A stretch of DNA of 64,000 nt, from contig NZ_QHKL01000002.1 in the NCBI RefSeq assembly GCF_003947415.1, forward strand, positions 1,302,001 through 1,366,000, read 5' to 3'. The translations under genes were made by a program, and so were the position numbers. Numbering within the stretch: position 1 is the stretch's first letter; every line of letters starts with the position of its first letter. The notes under the pieces are model-generated. The model was given only the letters and a program-made list of their open reading frames with translations, was not told the DNA's origin and ran no database searches. This DNA comes from Amycolatopsis sp. WAC 01376 (GTDB lineage: Bacteria; Actinomycetota; Actinomycetes; Mycobacteriales; Pseudonocardiaceae). Below, in pieces: positions 7,817-16,140 of the stretch.

Positions 7817-8378
7817 GGTCGCTGGGCTGCTCCTGGCGGCGGACGCCGGGCGCCGCTTCGGCGGGCCGAAGGCGCTGGCCGTCCTCGACGGCGAGCCGTT
7901 CGTCGTCCGGGCCCTGCGGGTGCTCGCCGACGCGGGCTGCGCGCCTGTCCGGGTGGTGCTGGGTGCCTCGGCCGCGGAAGTCCGCGCGCTCCTGCCCGCT
8001 CCCGAAGCCGCCGTTGTGGCCGAAGACTGGGAGTCCGGAATGGGCGCGTCACTGCGGGCGGGCCTGAGCGCGCTCACCGGAACCGACGCCGAAGCCGCTG
8101 TCGTGCACCTCGTGGACCTGCCCGGGGTCGGCGCCGAAGTGGTCCGCCGGGTCGCCGCCGGGGCCGGTGAGGACACCGTCGCGCGTGCCGCCTACGAAGG
8201 CGTTCCCGGTCATCCTGTCGTGCTCGGCCGCCGCTGGTGGCCGGAGATCGTGGCGAGCGCTTCCGGGGACAAGGGTGCCCGAGACTGGCTGAAGGGACGC
8301 CAGGACCTGCGGCTCGTCGAATGCGGCGACCTCGGCACCGGCCACGACGTGGACCGCCGCGAGGATCTTCCAGGCTGA
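7809..8378 (+). CDS. mocA: MobA-like nucleotidyltransferase (molybdenum cofactor cytidylyl/guanylyltransferase family)
   Basis: 189-residue NTP-transferase. The start LLLAADAGRRFGGPKAL is the nucleotide-binding signature of the MobA/MocA family (usually LAAGxGxRxGGPK; here AADAG replaces AAGxG). The VVHLVDLPGVGAE segment near residue 98 gives the metal-binding Asp. Enzymes of this group attach CMP or GMP to molybdopterin. The nearby CoxL-type enzyme uses the cytosine dinucleotide form in characterised homologues, so MocA is the favoured call. It overlaps pcaR by 8 bp but belongs functionally with the downstream cox genes. Confidence 0.8.
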   Translation: MAKVAGLLLAADAGRRFGGPKALAVLDGEPFVVRALRVLADAGCAPVRVVLGASAAEVRALLPAPEAAVVAEDWESGMGASLRAGLSALTGTDAEAAVVHLVDLPGVGAEVVRRVAAGAGEDTVARAAYEGVPGHPVVLGRRWWPEIVASASGDKGARDWLKGRQDLRLVECGDLGTGHDVDRREDLPG

Positions 8379-8409
8379 TCTCCGGCCCGCCGAGGCTTAC
8401 GATCGGCAA

Positions 8410-9282
8410 GTGACCGTCGAATCGCCCGAGAAACTGGCCGAAGCCCTCGAATCGGTCGGCTATCTCGCCGACGACGGCGTCGCCACGGCCGGATTCCTCG
8501 CCGTGGCACTCGGCCGCCCGCTGTTCTGCGAGGGCGAACCGGGTACCGGCAAGACCTCGCTCGCCTTGGGACTGGCCGAAGCGCTCGGCATACCGCTCAT
8601 CCGGCTCCAGTGTCACGAGGGGATCGACGCGGCGCAGGCGCTGTACGAATGGGACTTTCCCCGTCAGCTGCTGCATTTGCGGGCGCTGGAAGCCTCCGGT
8701 GACGGCGGCCTCGACGTCGAGGCCGCCGAACAGTCCCTCTACACCGAACGTTTCCTGCTCGCCCGGCCGCTGCTGAAGGCGTTGCAGACCGCGCCGTGCG
8801 TGCTGCTGGTCGACGAGATCGACCGGGCGGACGACGAGTTCGAAGCCTTCCTGCTGCAACTCCTCGACGAGAACGCGGTGACGATCCCCGAGTTCGGCGA
8901 GGTGCGTGCCGAACATCCGCCGCTCGTGGTGCTCACCTCCAACCGGACGCGGGAGGTGCACGACGCGCTGAAGCGCCGCTGTCTCTATCACTGGCTCGAA
9001 CATCCGGACCTCGGCCGTGAGATCGAGATCCTGCGCCGCAAGATCCCGGGCCTCGGCGAAGCGCTCGCCGCGCAGGTCGCGACGGCGGTGCAGCGGCTCC
9101 GGGCGATGGAGTTGCTGAAGCCGCCCGGCGTGGCGGAATCCCTCGACTGGGCTCAGGCGCTCCTCGCCCTCGGGATGTCCGAATTGGACGCCGCGGCCGC
9201 CGCGCGGACGCTCGGCTCGGTGCTCAAGTACAGCGAAGACCTCGCCCGTGTCCGGGCCAAGCTGGACAACCTGCTCGCCTGA
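8410..9282 (+). CDS. coxD: CoxD-like MoxR-family AAA+ ATPase
   Basis: 290-residue ATPase with Walker A GEPGTGKTS near residue 40 and Walker B LLVDEIDRADDE near 135, then a sensor segment (VVLTSNRTREVHDALKRRC). CoxD proteins help insert the Mo/Cu or Mo sulfido centre into apo-carbon-monoxide-dehydrogenase-type enzymes, working with the VWA protein CoxE. The start is GTG 8410. CoxE is normally the next gene but here lies 3 kb away (12329), beyond an inserted aldo/keto reductase, TetR and monooxygenase block. Confidence 0.85.
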   Translation: MTVESPEKLAEALESVGYLADDGVATAGFLAVALGRPLFCEGEPGTGKTSLALGLAEALGIPLIRLQCHEGIDAAQALYEWDFPRQLLHLRALEASGDGGLDVEAAEQSLYTERFLLARPLLKALQTAPCVLLVDEIDRADDEFEAFLLQLLDENAVTIPEFGEVRAEHPPLVVLTSNRTREVHDALKRRCLYHWLEHPDLGREIEILRRKIPGLGEALAAQVATAVQRLRAMELLKPPGVAESLDWAQALLALGMSELDAAAAARTLGSVLKYSEDLARVRAKLDNLLA

Positions 9283-9285
9283 GCG

Positions 9286-10305
9286 TCAGCGGCGCCGCAG
9301 CGAAGCGTCGAGCAGGGAAGGCGGGGTGTCGTGCTTTTCCTCCGGGGCGAGATCGGTGCCGGGGGCGACGATCTCGTCGATCGCGTCGAGGACGTCGGCG
9401 GAAAGCACCGTGTCCGCGGCGGCGAGCTGAGACTCCAGATGCTCCAGCGTGCGCGGCCCGATGATCGCGCTCGTCACGCCCGGATGCGCGACGACGAAGC
9501 CGAGCGCGAGCTGGATGAGGCTCAACCCCGCCTGGTCGGCGACCTTGGCCAGCCGCTCGACGGCTTCCAGCCGGGCCCGGTTGCCGGGCCGGGTCAGATC
9601 GAAACGCTGCGGCAGCACCGCGGAACGGTTCGTACTGATCTCGCGGCCTTCCCGGACCGCGCCGGACAGCCAGCCGGACGCCAGCGGGCTCCACGCCAGC
9701 ACGCCCATCCCGTATTCCTCGGTCACGGGCAGCACATGGGTTTCGATCCCGCGCTGCAGGATCGAATAGCTCGGCTGCTCGGTGACGTACCGGCTCAGCC
9801 GGTGTTCGCGGGCGGCCCACTGGGCCTGCACGATGCGGTACGCCGGGAAGGTCGACGAACCGAAGTAGCGGATCTTCCCCGCGCGCTGCAGATCGGTCAG
9901 CGCCGAGAGCGTCTCCTCGTCGCCGGTCTTCGGATCCCAGCGGTGGATCTGGTAGAGATCGACGTGGTCGACCTCGAGGCGGCGCAGGCTGTTGTCCAGT
10001 TCGGTGACCAGCCAGCGACGTGAAGCACCCTGATGGTTGCGCTCGTCGCCCATCGGCATGCTCGCCTTCGTGGCCAGCACGACGTCTTCACGGCGGCCCG
10101 CGATGGCCTTCCCGACCATCTTCTCCGACTCGCCGTCGCCGTACATGTCGGCGGTGTCGATGAGGTTGACGCCGGCCGCCAGCGCGGCGTCGACGAGGGC
10201 GGTGGCCTCGTCCTGGGTGGTGCGCCCGATCGCGCCGAAGTTCATCGCGCCCAGCGCGAGGGTGCTGACCTGCACACCGGTCCTGCCCAAGGTGCGGTAC
10301 TGCAT
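9286..10305 (-). CDS. Aldo/keto reductase
   Basis: NADPH-dependent carbonyl reductase of the AKR superfamily, 339 residues from MQYRTLGRTG. The tetrad residues are visible: Asp and Tyr in DTADMYGDGESE (about 50-61), Lys in LATKAS, His in YQIHRWD. An ATG 15 bases upstream is in frame, but GGAGG lies just inside it and fits the ATG at 10305. It is transcribed away from a TetR gene across a 106-bp region with two candidate operators, so it is a likely target of that TetR. The substrate is unknown. It interrupts the cox accessory set. Confidence 0.88.
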   Translation of the reverse strand: MQYRTLGRTGVQVSTLALGAMNFGAIGRTTQDEATALVDAALAAGVNLIDTADMYGDGESEKMVGKAIAGRREDVVLATKASMPMGDERNHQGASRRWLVTELDNSLRRLEVDHVDLYQIHRWDPKTGDEETLSALTDLQRAGKIRYFGSSTFPAYRIVQAQWAAREHRLSRYVTEQPSYSILQRGIETHVLPVTEEYGMGVLAWSPLASGWLSGAVREGREISTNRSAVLPQRFDLTRPGNRARLEAVERLAKVADQAGLSLIQLALGFVVAHPGVTSAIIGPRTLEHLESQLAAADTVLSADVLDAIDEIVAPGTDLAPEEKHDTPPSLLDASLRRR

Positions 10306-10333
10306 GACGATGTCCTCCATGGCAAGATGAGCA

Positions 10334-10352
10334 AGCGGAACCTTGCTCCGCT
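10334..10352. promoter_or_regulatory. Candidate TetR operator, site 1 (AGCGGA-N7-TCCGCT)
   Basis: Perfect 6-bp inverted repeat with 7-bp spacer between the divergent aldo/keto reductase and TetR genes. A related site lies 24 bp away centre to centre. Confidence 0.6.
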
Positions 10353-10358
10353 AACCAT

Positions 10359-10375
10359 ACGGAGCAGTGTTCCGT
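10359..10375. promoter_or_regulatory. Candidate TetR operator, site 2 (ACGGA-N7-TCCGT)
   Basis: Perfect 5-bp inverted repeat with the same 7-bp spacer and near-identical arms (CGGA/TCCG) as site 1. The two sites together suggest cooperative autoregulation of the divergent promoters. Confidence 0.6.
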
Positions 10376-10411
10376 TTGGCAACCCCGGCTCGGCGGTGGA
10401 GGAGTGGCGTG

Positions 10412-10978
10412 ATGGCTCAAGAAGGCACCAAGGCCAAACGCGCGGATGCCCGGCGCAACGAGAAGACGTTGCTCGACGCGGCCGCCGCCGTCTTCGTCAC
10501 CTCGGGTGTCGAGGCGCCGGTCCGCGACATCGCGGCCAAGGCGGGCGTCGGGATGGGCACGATCTACCGGCACTTCCCGACCAGGGCCGACCTCATCATC
10601 GCCGTCTACCGGCACCAGGTCGACGCGTGTGCCGAAGCCGGGCCGGAACTGCTGGCGTCGAGCGATTCCCCGTACGAGGCGTTGCGGCGCTGGATCGACC
10701 TGTTTGTCGATTTCCTGGTCACCAAACACGGCCTGGCGGCGGTCCTGCAGTCGGACAACGCCGGATTCGAGACGCTGCACGCCTACTTCCTCGACACCCT
10801 CTTGCCGGTGTGCGCCCGCTTGCTCGACGCCGCCGCGGAGGCGGGCGAGATCCGCTCCGATCTGCAGGCGCTCGAAGTCATGCGCGGCGTCGGGAACCTC
10901 TGCATCGGCGCCGAAAGCGATCCGCGCTACAACGCGCGCAAAATGGTCGGTGTCCTCATCGCGGGCCTCAGGACCTAG
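10412..10978 (+). CDS. TetR-family transcriptional regulator
   Basis: 188-residue regulator. The N-terminal helix-turn-helix is clear (TLLDAAAAVFVTSG, then VRDIAAKAGVGMGTIYRHFPTRADLI, about residues 18-58); the C-terminal half is the usual variable ligand domain. An in-frame ATG lies upstream at 10367, but GGAGGAG at 10397-10403 supports 10412. It is divergent from the aldo/keto reductase across two inverted-repeat sites. It probably represses that gene and possibly the monooxygenase downstream; the ligand is unknown. Confidence 0.88.
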   Translation: MAQEGTKAKRADARRNEKTLLDAAAAVFVTSGVEAPVRDIAAKAGVGMGTIYRHFPTRADLIIAVYRHQVDACAEAGPELLASSDSPYEALRRWIDLFVDFLVTKHGLAAVLQSDNAGFETLHAYFLDTLLPVCARLLDAAAEAGEIRSDLQALEVMRGVGNLCIGAESDPRYNARKMVGVLIAGLRT

Positions 10979-11035
10979 GTCCTCTTTGCAGCCGAATACG
11001 TGGTAATGGTCCACGAGGCAGGCTAAAACTCGATT

Positions 11036-12247
11036 ATGGAACGTACGCGGTGTTGTGTGGTGGGGGGCGGTCCGGCGGGGATGGTGCTCGGACTCCTGTT
11101 GGCGCGAGCCGGGGTCGAGGTCACCGTTCTCGAAAAGCACAAGGATTTCTTCCGCGATTTCCGCGGCGACACGGTGCATCCGCCGACGCTGATGCTGCTC
11201 GACGAACTCGGCCTCGGCGAGCGGTTCGCGGAACTGCCGTCGAAACGGCTGGAGAAGATGCGGATGCTGATCGGCGACAGGACGATCGTCGCCGCCGATT
11301 TCAGCCGCGTTCCCGGGCGGCACAAGTACATCGCCATGGTCCCGCAATGGGATTTCCTGAATCTGCTCGCCGAAGCCGCGGCGGGGGAACCGACGTTCAC
11401 CCTGCGGATGGGGGCCGAGGTGCTCGGCCTGCGCGACGGAGGCGGCGTGCGCTACCGCGATTCCGACGGTGAGGAGCGGGAACTGGCGGCGCCGCTCGTG
11501 GTCGGCTGCGACGGCCGGGATTCCTTGATCCGCGCGGAAGCGGGACTCGTGCCGAAGGAGTACGAGGTGCCGATGGATGTCTGGTGGGTCCGGGTGCCCA
11601 AACTCGAAGACACCGGCAAAGAGGCCCAGGTGTTCGGCCGGTTCGAGGGCGGGCTCGCCGGCGTGACCATGGACCGCGGCGACTACTTCCAGACCTCGTA
11701 CCTGATCCGGAAGGGACAGGACGCCGCGCGGCGGGCCGAAGGGATCGACAAGTTCCGTGCCCGCATCGGCGGCCTGTTCGGCTGGAACGACGAGCAGGTG
11801 AGCGAGATCCGCGACTGGGACGACGTCAAACTGCTGAAGGTCCGGATGTCGAAGCTCCCGCACTGGTACTCCGGCCGGGTGCTCTGCATCGGCGACGCCG
11901 CGCACGCGATGTCGCCGGTCGGCGGGATGGGCGTCAACATCGCGGTGCAGGACGCCGTGGCGGCCGCGCGGATCCTCGCCGCCCCGCTGCTGCGCGGCAC
12001 GCTGACCGCGCGGGATCTCGCCCGGGTGCAGCGCCGTCGGTCGGTGGCCGTCACGCTCGCCCAGAAGCAGCAACTGGTGGAGCACAAGATGCTCATCGAG
12101 CCCGCCCTCGACGGGACCCTGAACGAGCGGACCATGCCGCTGCCGCTCCGGATTTCGGACCGCTTCCCGCAGCTCACCGCCCTCGGGGCCGTCATGGGCG
12201 GCATCGGCCCCCTGCGCGAGAAAACCCCGGTCTTCGCCCGCCGCTGA
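11036..12247 (+). CDS. FAD-dependent monooxygenase (aromatic hydroxylase type)
   Basis: 403-residue flavoprotein of the PHBH/UbiH group. It has the N-terminal dinucleotide motif VVGGGPAGMVLG, the middle VVGCDGRDS motif near residue 158, and the GDAAHAMSPVGGMGVN motif near 290-305 that binds the FAD ribityl/pyrophosphate. Enzymes of this class hydroxylate aromatic rings or related substrates with NAD(P)H and O2; the substrate here is unknown. A TAAAAC hexamer ends six bases before the ATG, so the mRNA may be leaderless. Proximity to pca genes makes an aromatic substrate plausible. Confidence 0.85.
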   Translation: MERTRCCVVGGGPAGMVLGLLLARAGVEVTVLEKHKDFFRDFRGDTVHPPTLMLLDELGLGERFAELPSKRLEKMRMLIGDRTIVAADFSRVPGRHKYIAMVPQWDFLNLLAEAAAGEPTFTLRMGAEVLGLRDGGGVRYRDSDGEERELAAPLVVGCDGRDSLIRAEAGLVPKEYEVPMDVWWVRVPKLEDTGKEAQVFGRFEGGLAGVTMDRGDYFQTSYLIRKGQDAARRAEGIDKFRARIGGLFGWNDEQVSEIRDWDDVKLLKVRMSKLPHWYSGRVLCIGDAAHAMSPVGGMGVNIAVQDAVAAARILAAPLLRGTLTARDLARVQRRRSVAVTLAQKQQLVEHKMLIEPALDGTLNERTMPLPLRISDRFPQLTALGAVMGGIGPLREKTPVFARR

Positions 12248-12250
12248 CCT

Positions 12251-12314
12251 CGCGTTTCGTCCTCTGGATGCGGTACTTGCACGCGCAAGTACCGCATCCA
12301 GAGGACGAAACGCG
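12251..12314. repeat. 64-bp perfect palindrome (30-bp arms, 4-base loop)
   Basis: The arms begin CGCGTTTCGTCCTCTGGATG and pair perfectly around ACGC. It begins 4 bp after the monooxygenase stop and ends 15 bp before coxE, both on the plus strand, so it can form a very stable RNA hairpin within a possible transcript. A 19-bp half-like match (two mismatches) occurs at 29115-29133 around two stop codons. Confidence 0.9.
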
Positions 12315-12328
12315 CGCACAATGGAGGG

Positions 12329-13432
12329 GTGAGCGATCCACTGGCGGGCTTCGTCGGCTTCGCGGAGGCATTGCGCGAAGCCGGTTTGCCGTGCGACGCG
12401 CACAGAGTGCAGGCATACCTCGGGGCCGTCGACGCGATCGACCTCGCCGATCCCGAGCAGCTCTACTGGGCCGGACGGCTGACGTTGTGCGCCGACCCCG
12501 ACGACCTCCCGCGCTACGACGCCGCGTTCGACGGCTGGTTCACCGAAAAGGAAGCCGGACCGCGACGGCGAGGCCGGGAAGCGGCCCCGAAGCGCGCCAG
12601 GATCGCCACCCTCGCGCAGGCGGCGGGACAGGGCGAGTCCGGCGCGGAGCCCGACGAACTCCGCGTGGCGGCGAGTGACGAAGAGATCCTGCGCCATCGC
12701 GACCTCGCCGAACTGAGCGTCGCCGAACGCGCTCACCTGCGGGAACTGCTCGCGAAACTGCACCCCGCGCTCCCGTCGCGGTCGTCGCCGCGCCGTCGTG
12801 CCGCCCGGCGGGGCACTCTCGATCCGTCTCGCACGCTCCGGGCGATGCTGGCAGGCGGCGGCGAGCCCGTGCGCCTGGCGTATCGGCGGAAGGGCGTCAA
12901 ACCACGCCGCGTCGTCTTCCTGATCGACGTCTCCGGCTCGATGGGGCCGTACGCCGACTCCCTGTTGCGGTTCGCGCACGTCGTGACGCGGCGCGCTCCG
13001 GGCCGGGTCGAGGTGTTCACCCTGGGCACCCGGCTCACCAGGGTCTCCCGCCAGCTCCGGCTGCGCGATCCCGAGCACGCCATGCTCGCCGCGGCCGCCG
13101 CGGTCCCCGATTTCGCGGGCGGGACCAGGCTCGGCGAGACCCTGCGGGCGTTCCTCGACCGCTGGGGACAACGCGGCGTGGCCAGGCGATCCGTGGTCAC
13201 CGTGTTCTCGGACGGCTGGGAACGGGGCGACCCCGGCCTGCTCGGCGATCAGCTCGCCAGGCTGCGGCGGCTCGCGCACGTCGTATTCTGGGTGAATCCG
13301 CACGCGGGGCGGGCGGGTTACGCTCCCGTGCAGTCCGGCATCGTGGCCGCGCTCCCGTACCTCGATCGGCTGCTCGCCGGGCACAGCTTGGCCACATTGG
13401 AACGACTGCTGGTGGAGATCGCCGATGCGTGA
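12329..13432 (+). CDS. coxE: CoxE-like VWA-domain protein
   Basis: 367 residues. The C-terminal von Willebrand factor A domain starts around residue 185 with the MIDAS motif LIDVSGSMGPY; a later TVFSDGWERGD segment supplies further metal-site residues. CoxE works with the CoxD AAA+ ATPase in maturing the active site of CO-dehydrogenase-type molybdenum hydroxylases. The middle (about 70-165) is Arg/Ala/Glu-rich and likely a flexible linker. The GTG start at 12329 directly abuts GGAGGGG, an unusual spacing. It overlaps xdhC by 8 bp. Confidence 0.85.
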   Translation: MSDPLAGFVGFAEALREAGLPCDAHRVQAYLGAVDAIDLADPEQLYWAGRLTLCADPDDLPRYDAAFDGWFTEKEAGPRRRGREAAPKRARIATLAQAAGQGESGAEPDELRVAASDEEILRHRDLAELSVAERAHLRELLAKLHPALPSRSSPRRRAARRGTLDPSRTLRAMLAGGGEPVRLAYRRKGVKPRRVVFLIDVSGSMGPYADSLLRFAHVVTRRAPGRVEVFTLGTRLTRVSRQLRLRDPEHAMLAAAAAVPDFAGGTRLGETLRAFLDRWGQRGVARRSVVTVFSDGWERGDPGLLGDQLARLRRLAHVVFWVNPHAGRAGYAPVQSGIVAALPYLDRLLAGHSLATLERLLVEIADA

Positions 13433-14537
13433 CGTACTGGACGAACTGCACCGCCGCTGGGCGGCAGGCGAGACGGTGGGGGTCGGCACCGTGGTGGCGA
13501 CGTTCTCGTCGGCGCCGCGGAGCCCGGGCGCGGCGATGCTCGTGGCCTCGGACGGCACGGTCACCGGCAGTGTCTCCGGCGGCTGCGTCGAAGGCGCCGT
13601 CTACGAACTCGCGCAGCAGGTGGTCGCCGACCGCGCGCCCGTGCTGCAGCGCTACGGCGTCAGCGACGACGACGCGTTCGCCGTCGGGCTGACCTGCGGC
13701 GGCATCATCGACATCTACGTCCAGCACATCGACCGCGACTCGATGCCGGAGCTCGGCGATGTCGTCGAATCGGTCCACAGTGGACAGCCGGTCGCCGTGG
13801 TCACGGTGACCGAGCACGAACGGGAAGGCCTGGTCGGCGAGCATCTGATCGTCTGGCCGGACCGGGTCGCCGGTTCGCTCGGTTCGTCGCGGATGGACGA
13901 CGCCGTCGTCGACGACGCGCGCGGCATGCTCGGCGGCGGCCGGACCGGAACCCTGCGCTACGGGCCGGACGGGCAGCGCCGCGGCGAAGGGATGACGGTC
14001 TTCGTCAACTCCTTCGAACCGCCCGCGCGCCTGCTGGTCTTCGGCGCGATCGACTTCGCCGCCGCTATGGCGAAGATGGGCGCGTACCTCGGCTACCAGG
14101 TCACGGTCTGCGACGCGCGGCCCGTGTTCGCGACGAAGAGCCGTTTCCCGGACGCCGACGAGGTCGTCGTCGACTGGCCGCATCGCTATCTCAAGGCCGA
14201 AGCCGACGCGGGCCGGATCGACGGCCGGACCGCGATCGCCGTGCTCACCCACGATCCGAAGTTCGACGTGCCGTTGCTGGAGGTCGCGTTGCGCCTCGAC
14301 GTCGGCTACGTCGGCGCTATGGGTTCGCGCAAGACCCACGACGACCGGTTCGCGCGGCTGCGCGAGGCCGGGGTCACCGAGACGGAACTCGAACGGCTGT
14401 CCTCGCCGATCGGCCTCGACCTCGGCGCGCGGACGCCCGAAGAGACCGCGGTGTCGATCGCGGCGGAGATCATCGCGCTGCGGTGGAGCGGTTCGGGCTC
14501 GCGGCTCGCCGAACTCAGCGGCCGGATCCACGGCTGA
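13425..14537 (+). CDS. xdhC: XdhC/CoxI-family molybdenum hydroxylase maturation protein
   Basis: 370 residues. The N-terminal XdhC domain has the conserved VGTVVATFSSAPRSPGAAMLV segment followed by SGGCVEG and LTCGG; a Rossmann-like C-terminal domain (LLVFGAIDFAAAMAKMGAYLG, then YVGAMGSRKTH) begins near 200. XdhC proteins bind the molybdenum cofactor and help install its sulfido ligand before insertion. It overlaps coxE by 8 bp. It is convergent with the lrp-type gene and overlaps it by 23 bp, an arrangement that could produce antisense interference. Confidence 0.88.
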   Translation: MRDVLDELHRRWAAGETVGVGTVVATFSSAPRSPGAAMLVASDGTVTGSVSGGCVEGAVYELAQQVVADRAPVLQRYGVSDDDAFAVGLTCGGIIDIYVQHIDRDSMPELGDVVESVHSGQPVAVVTVTEHEREGLVGEHLIVWPDRVAGSLGSSRMDDAVVDDARGMLGGGRTGTLRYGPDGQRRGEGMTVFVNSFEPPARLLVFGAIDFAAAMAKMGAYLGYQVTVCDARPVFATKSRFPDADEVVVDWPHRYLKAEADAGRIDGRTAIAVLTHDPKFDVPLLEVALRLDVGYVGAMGSRKTHDDRFARLREAGVTETELERLSSPIGLDLGARTPEETAVSIAAEIIALRWSGSGSRLAELSGRIHG

Positions 14538-15036
14538 CGCCGGGCACCGGCACCGACTGGCTCGATTTGACCACCTCGAAGGCGGGCAGCGTCTCGAACC
14601 GTTTGACGTGCTGGTCGAACAGCTTCCTGGACAGGTGCCGGCTCGCCTTGAGGTCCGGGCTGAGCAGGACGACGACGTAGTCCCACTGCCCGACGATGCT
14701 GTAGCAGTGCTGGACGCGACGTTCGGCCAGCATCCGCTTGCGGAAGGCCGTGTGGTGCTTTTCGTCGTCGTCGGTCAGCGCCACCAGGACGACCGACGTC
14801 ATCCCCGCGCCGAGCTCGTCCGGATCGAGCACGGCGACGTCGACGCGGATCACGCCCGTGACGCGCAGCCGGGTCAGCCGTCGCTGGACCGCGCTGGGGG
14901 AGAGGCCGACGGCATCACCCAGGTCGTGCAGGGGACGGGCCGCGTCGGCCTGGACGAGGTCGAGCAGCAGGTGGTCGATCTCGTCGAGAGGCACGCAAGA
15001 TTTTTGCACGCGGGCGGGAAAATTTACAATCGCCAT
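14515..15036 (-). CDS. Lrp/AsnC-family regulator
   Basis: 173 residues from the ATG at 15036. It has an N-terminal helix-turn-helix (LDEIDHLLLDLVQADA, then LGDAVGLSPSAVQRRLTRL) and a C-terminal RAM ligand domain. A longer open frame upstream is rejected because it runs through the divergent gene. Only 28 bp separate its start from the start chosen for the divergent PLP enzyme, the usual geometry for an Lrp protein controlling an adjacent amino-acid enzyme. Its 3' end overlaps xdhC. Confidence 0.87.
   Translation of the reverse strand: MAIVNFPARVQKSCVPLDEIDHLLLDLVQADAARPLHDLGDAVGLSPSAVQRRLTRLRVTGVIRVDVAVLDPDELGAGMTSVVLVALTDDDEKHHTAFRKRMLAERRVQHCYSIVGQWDYVVVLLSPDLKASRHLSRKLFDQHVKRFETLPAFEVVKSSQSVPVPGVSRGSGR
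15004..15030 (+). promoter_or_regulatory. Candidate promoter of the PLP-enzyme gene
   Basis: TTGCAC (15004-15009) and TACAAT (15025-15030) are separated by 15 bp. The expected transcript start falls at about 15035-15037, on an in-frame ATG (15035), so a leaderless mRNA is possible. The promoter lies inside the first codons of the divergent lrp-type gene. Confidence 0.45.
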
Positions 15037-15064
15037 GATCGACTCCCGGCCTAGCTTGAGCGTC

Positions 15065-15982
15065 ATGGACCTGAAGCTGGACAACGTCGCCGAGGCGGCG
15101 AAGGTGATCGATCCCGTTTTCCTGAATTCCCCGCAGTACAGCGACGAACAGCTGAACGAACGGCTCGGCAGAAACGTGCTGGTGAAGATCGAGACGCTGA
15201 ATCCGTTGCGCAGCTTCAAAGGCCGGGGCGCGGACTACTTCGCGGCCGGGCTGGAACCCGGCGCCACGATGGTGTGCGGCACCAGCGGCAACTTCGGGCA
15301 GGCCGTCGCGTTCGCTGCCGCCAAACACGGTCTGCGGGCCGAGGTGTTCGTCCCCGCTGACATCTCCCCGGTCAAACTGCGGCGGATGAAGACCTTGGGC
15401 GCACGGGTGCGCCGGGTCGACGGCGAGGCGAAGGTCGCCGCGGCCATCTTCGCCGCCGAAGCCCCGGATCGCGTCTTCGTGGTCGACGGCCGTGAGCCGG
15501 CGATCTCCGAAGGGGCGGGCACGATCGGCTTGGAACTGGCGGAAGCGGGCGGGATCGACACGGTCGTGCTGCCGGTCGGCGACGGCGCGCTGATTGCCGG
15601 CGTCGCGCTCTGGCTCAAGGCACAGACGCCGGACGTCCGGATCGTCGGCGTCGGGACCACGTCGGCGCGGGCCATGGCGACGAGCTGGCAGGCCGGTGAG
15701 CCGGTCACCGTCGACCGGGTGAACTCGTTCGCCGGTGGCATCTCCATCCGCACCCCGGAACCCGAATCCATCCGGCGCCTGCGGTCGCTCGTGGACGACT
15801 TCGTGCTGGTCGAGGACGACGATCTGCGCGCGGCCATGCGGCTGGGCGCGGAAACCCTCGGCGTCCTGCCGGAACCCGCGGGAGCCGCCGGCCTGGCCGC
15901 GCTGACCGTGCACGACATCCCCGGCGACCGGGTCGCCACCGTGGTCACCGGGGCGAACGCCGTCTGGCCTCCGGAATGGTGA
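15065..15982 (+). CDS. PLP-dependent threonine dehydratase-like enzyme
   Basis: Fold-type II PLP enzyme (threonine/serine dehydratase, racemase or related), 305 residues. The Schiff-base Lys is K52 in RSFKGRGA; TSGNFGQA (about 73-80) is the substrate loop; the PLP-phosphate loop is atypical, VGDGALIAG instead of the usual glycine-rich GGGG. No ACT regulatory domain is present, so it is a catabolic or racemase-like form. An ATG at 15035 gives a 315-residue variant if the transcript is leaderless. The divergent Lrp protein is its probable regulator. Its stop codon lies in the left arm of the repeat element that follows. Confidence 0.82.
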   Translation: MDLKLDNVAEAAKVIDPVFLNSPQYSDEQLNERLGRNVLVKIETLNPLRSFKGRGADYFAAGLEPGATMVCGTSGNFGQAVAFAAAKHGLRAEVFVPADISPVKLRRMKTLGARVRRVDGEAKVAAAIFAAEAPDRVFVVDGREPAISEGAGTIGLELAEAGGIDTVVLPVGDGALIAGVALWLKAQTPDVRIVGVGTTSARAMATSWQAGEPVTVDRVNSFAGGISIRTPEPESIRRLRSLVDDFVLVEDDDLRAAMRLGAETLGVLPEPAGAAGLAALTVHDIPGDRVATVVTGANAVWPPEW

Positions 15983-16140
15983 GGACGGTTATTGAGGGGT
16001 AAGGCAAGCGTGGCGCGGTCGTGAGTGTTTCGGGTCGTTAGAACGACACATAACACTCACGACCACCCAGCGGCCCCCGGTCCTCGGACACTCCGCCCGA
16101 CAAGACACGGTCGACCTTCGGCTCAATAACTGTCCTTACC
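15978..16140. mobile_element. MITE-like element, 163 bp, with terminal inverted repeats
   Basis: The termini GGTGAGGACGGTTATTGAG (15978-15996) and the complement of CTCAATAACTGTCCTTACC (16122-16140) match at 17 of 19 positions. Inside lies a second hairpin (16019-16062: TCGTGAGTGTT ... AACACTCACGA). Like the element after pcaC it includes the stop codon of the upstream gene (TGA 15980-15982). No target duplication is obvious. No open frame of its own is seen. Confidence 0.55.

Noticed and set aside
10088..13564. Very long minus-strand open frame (over 1100 codons) across the TetR, monooxygenase and coxE genes
   Set aside because: Antisense shadow of GC-rich coding DNA; the plus-strand frames contain recognisable domains and ribosome sites, this one has none.
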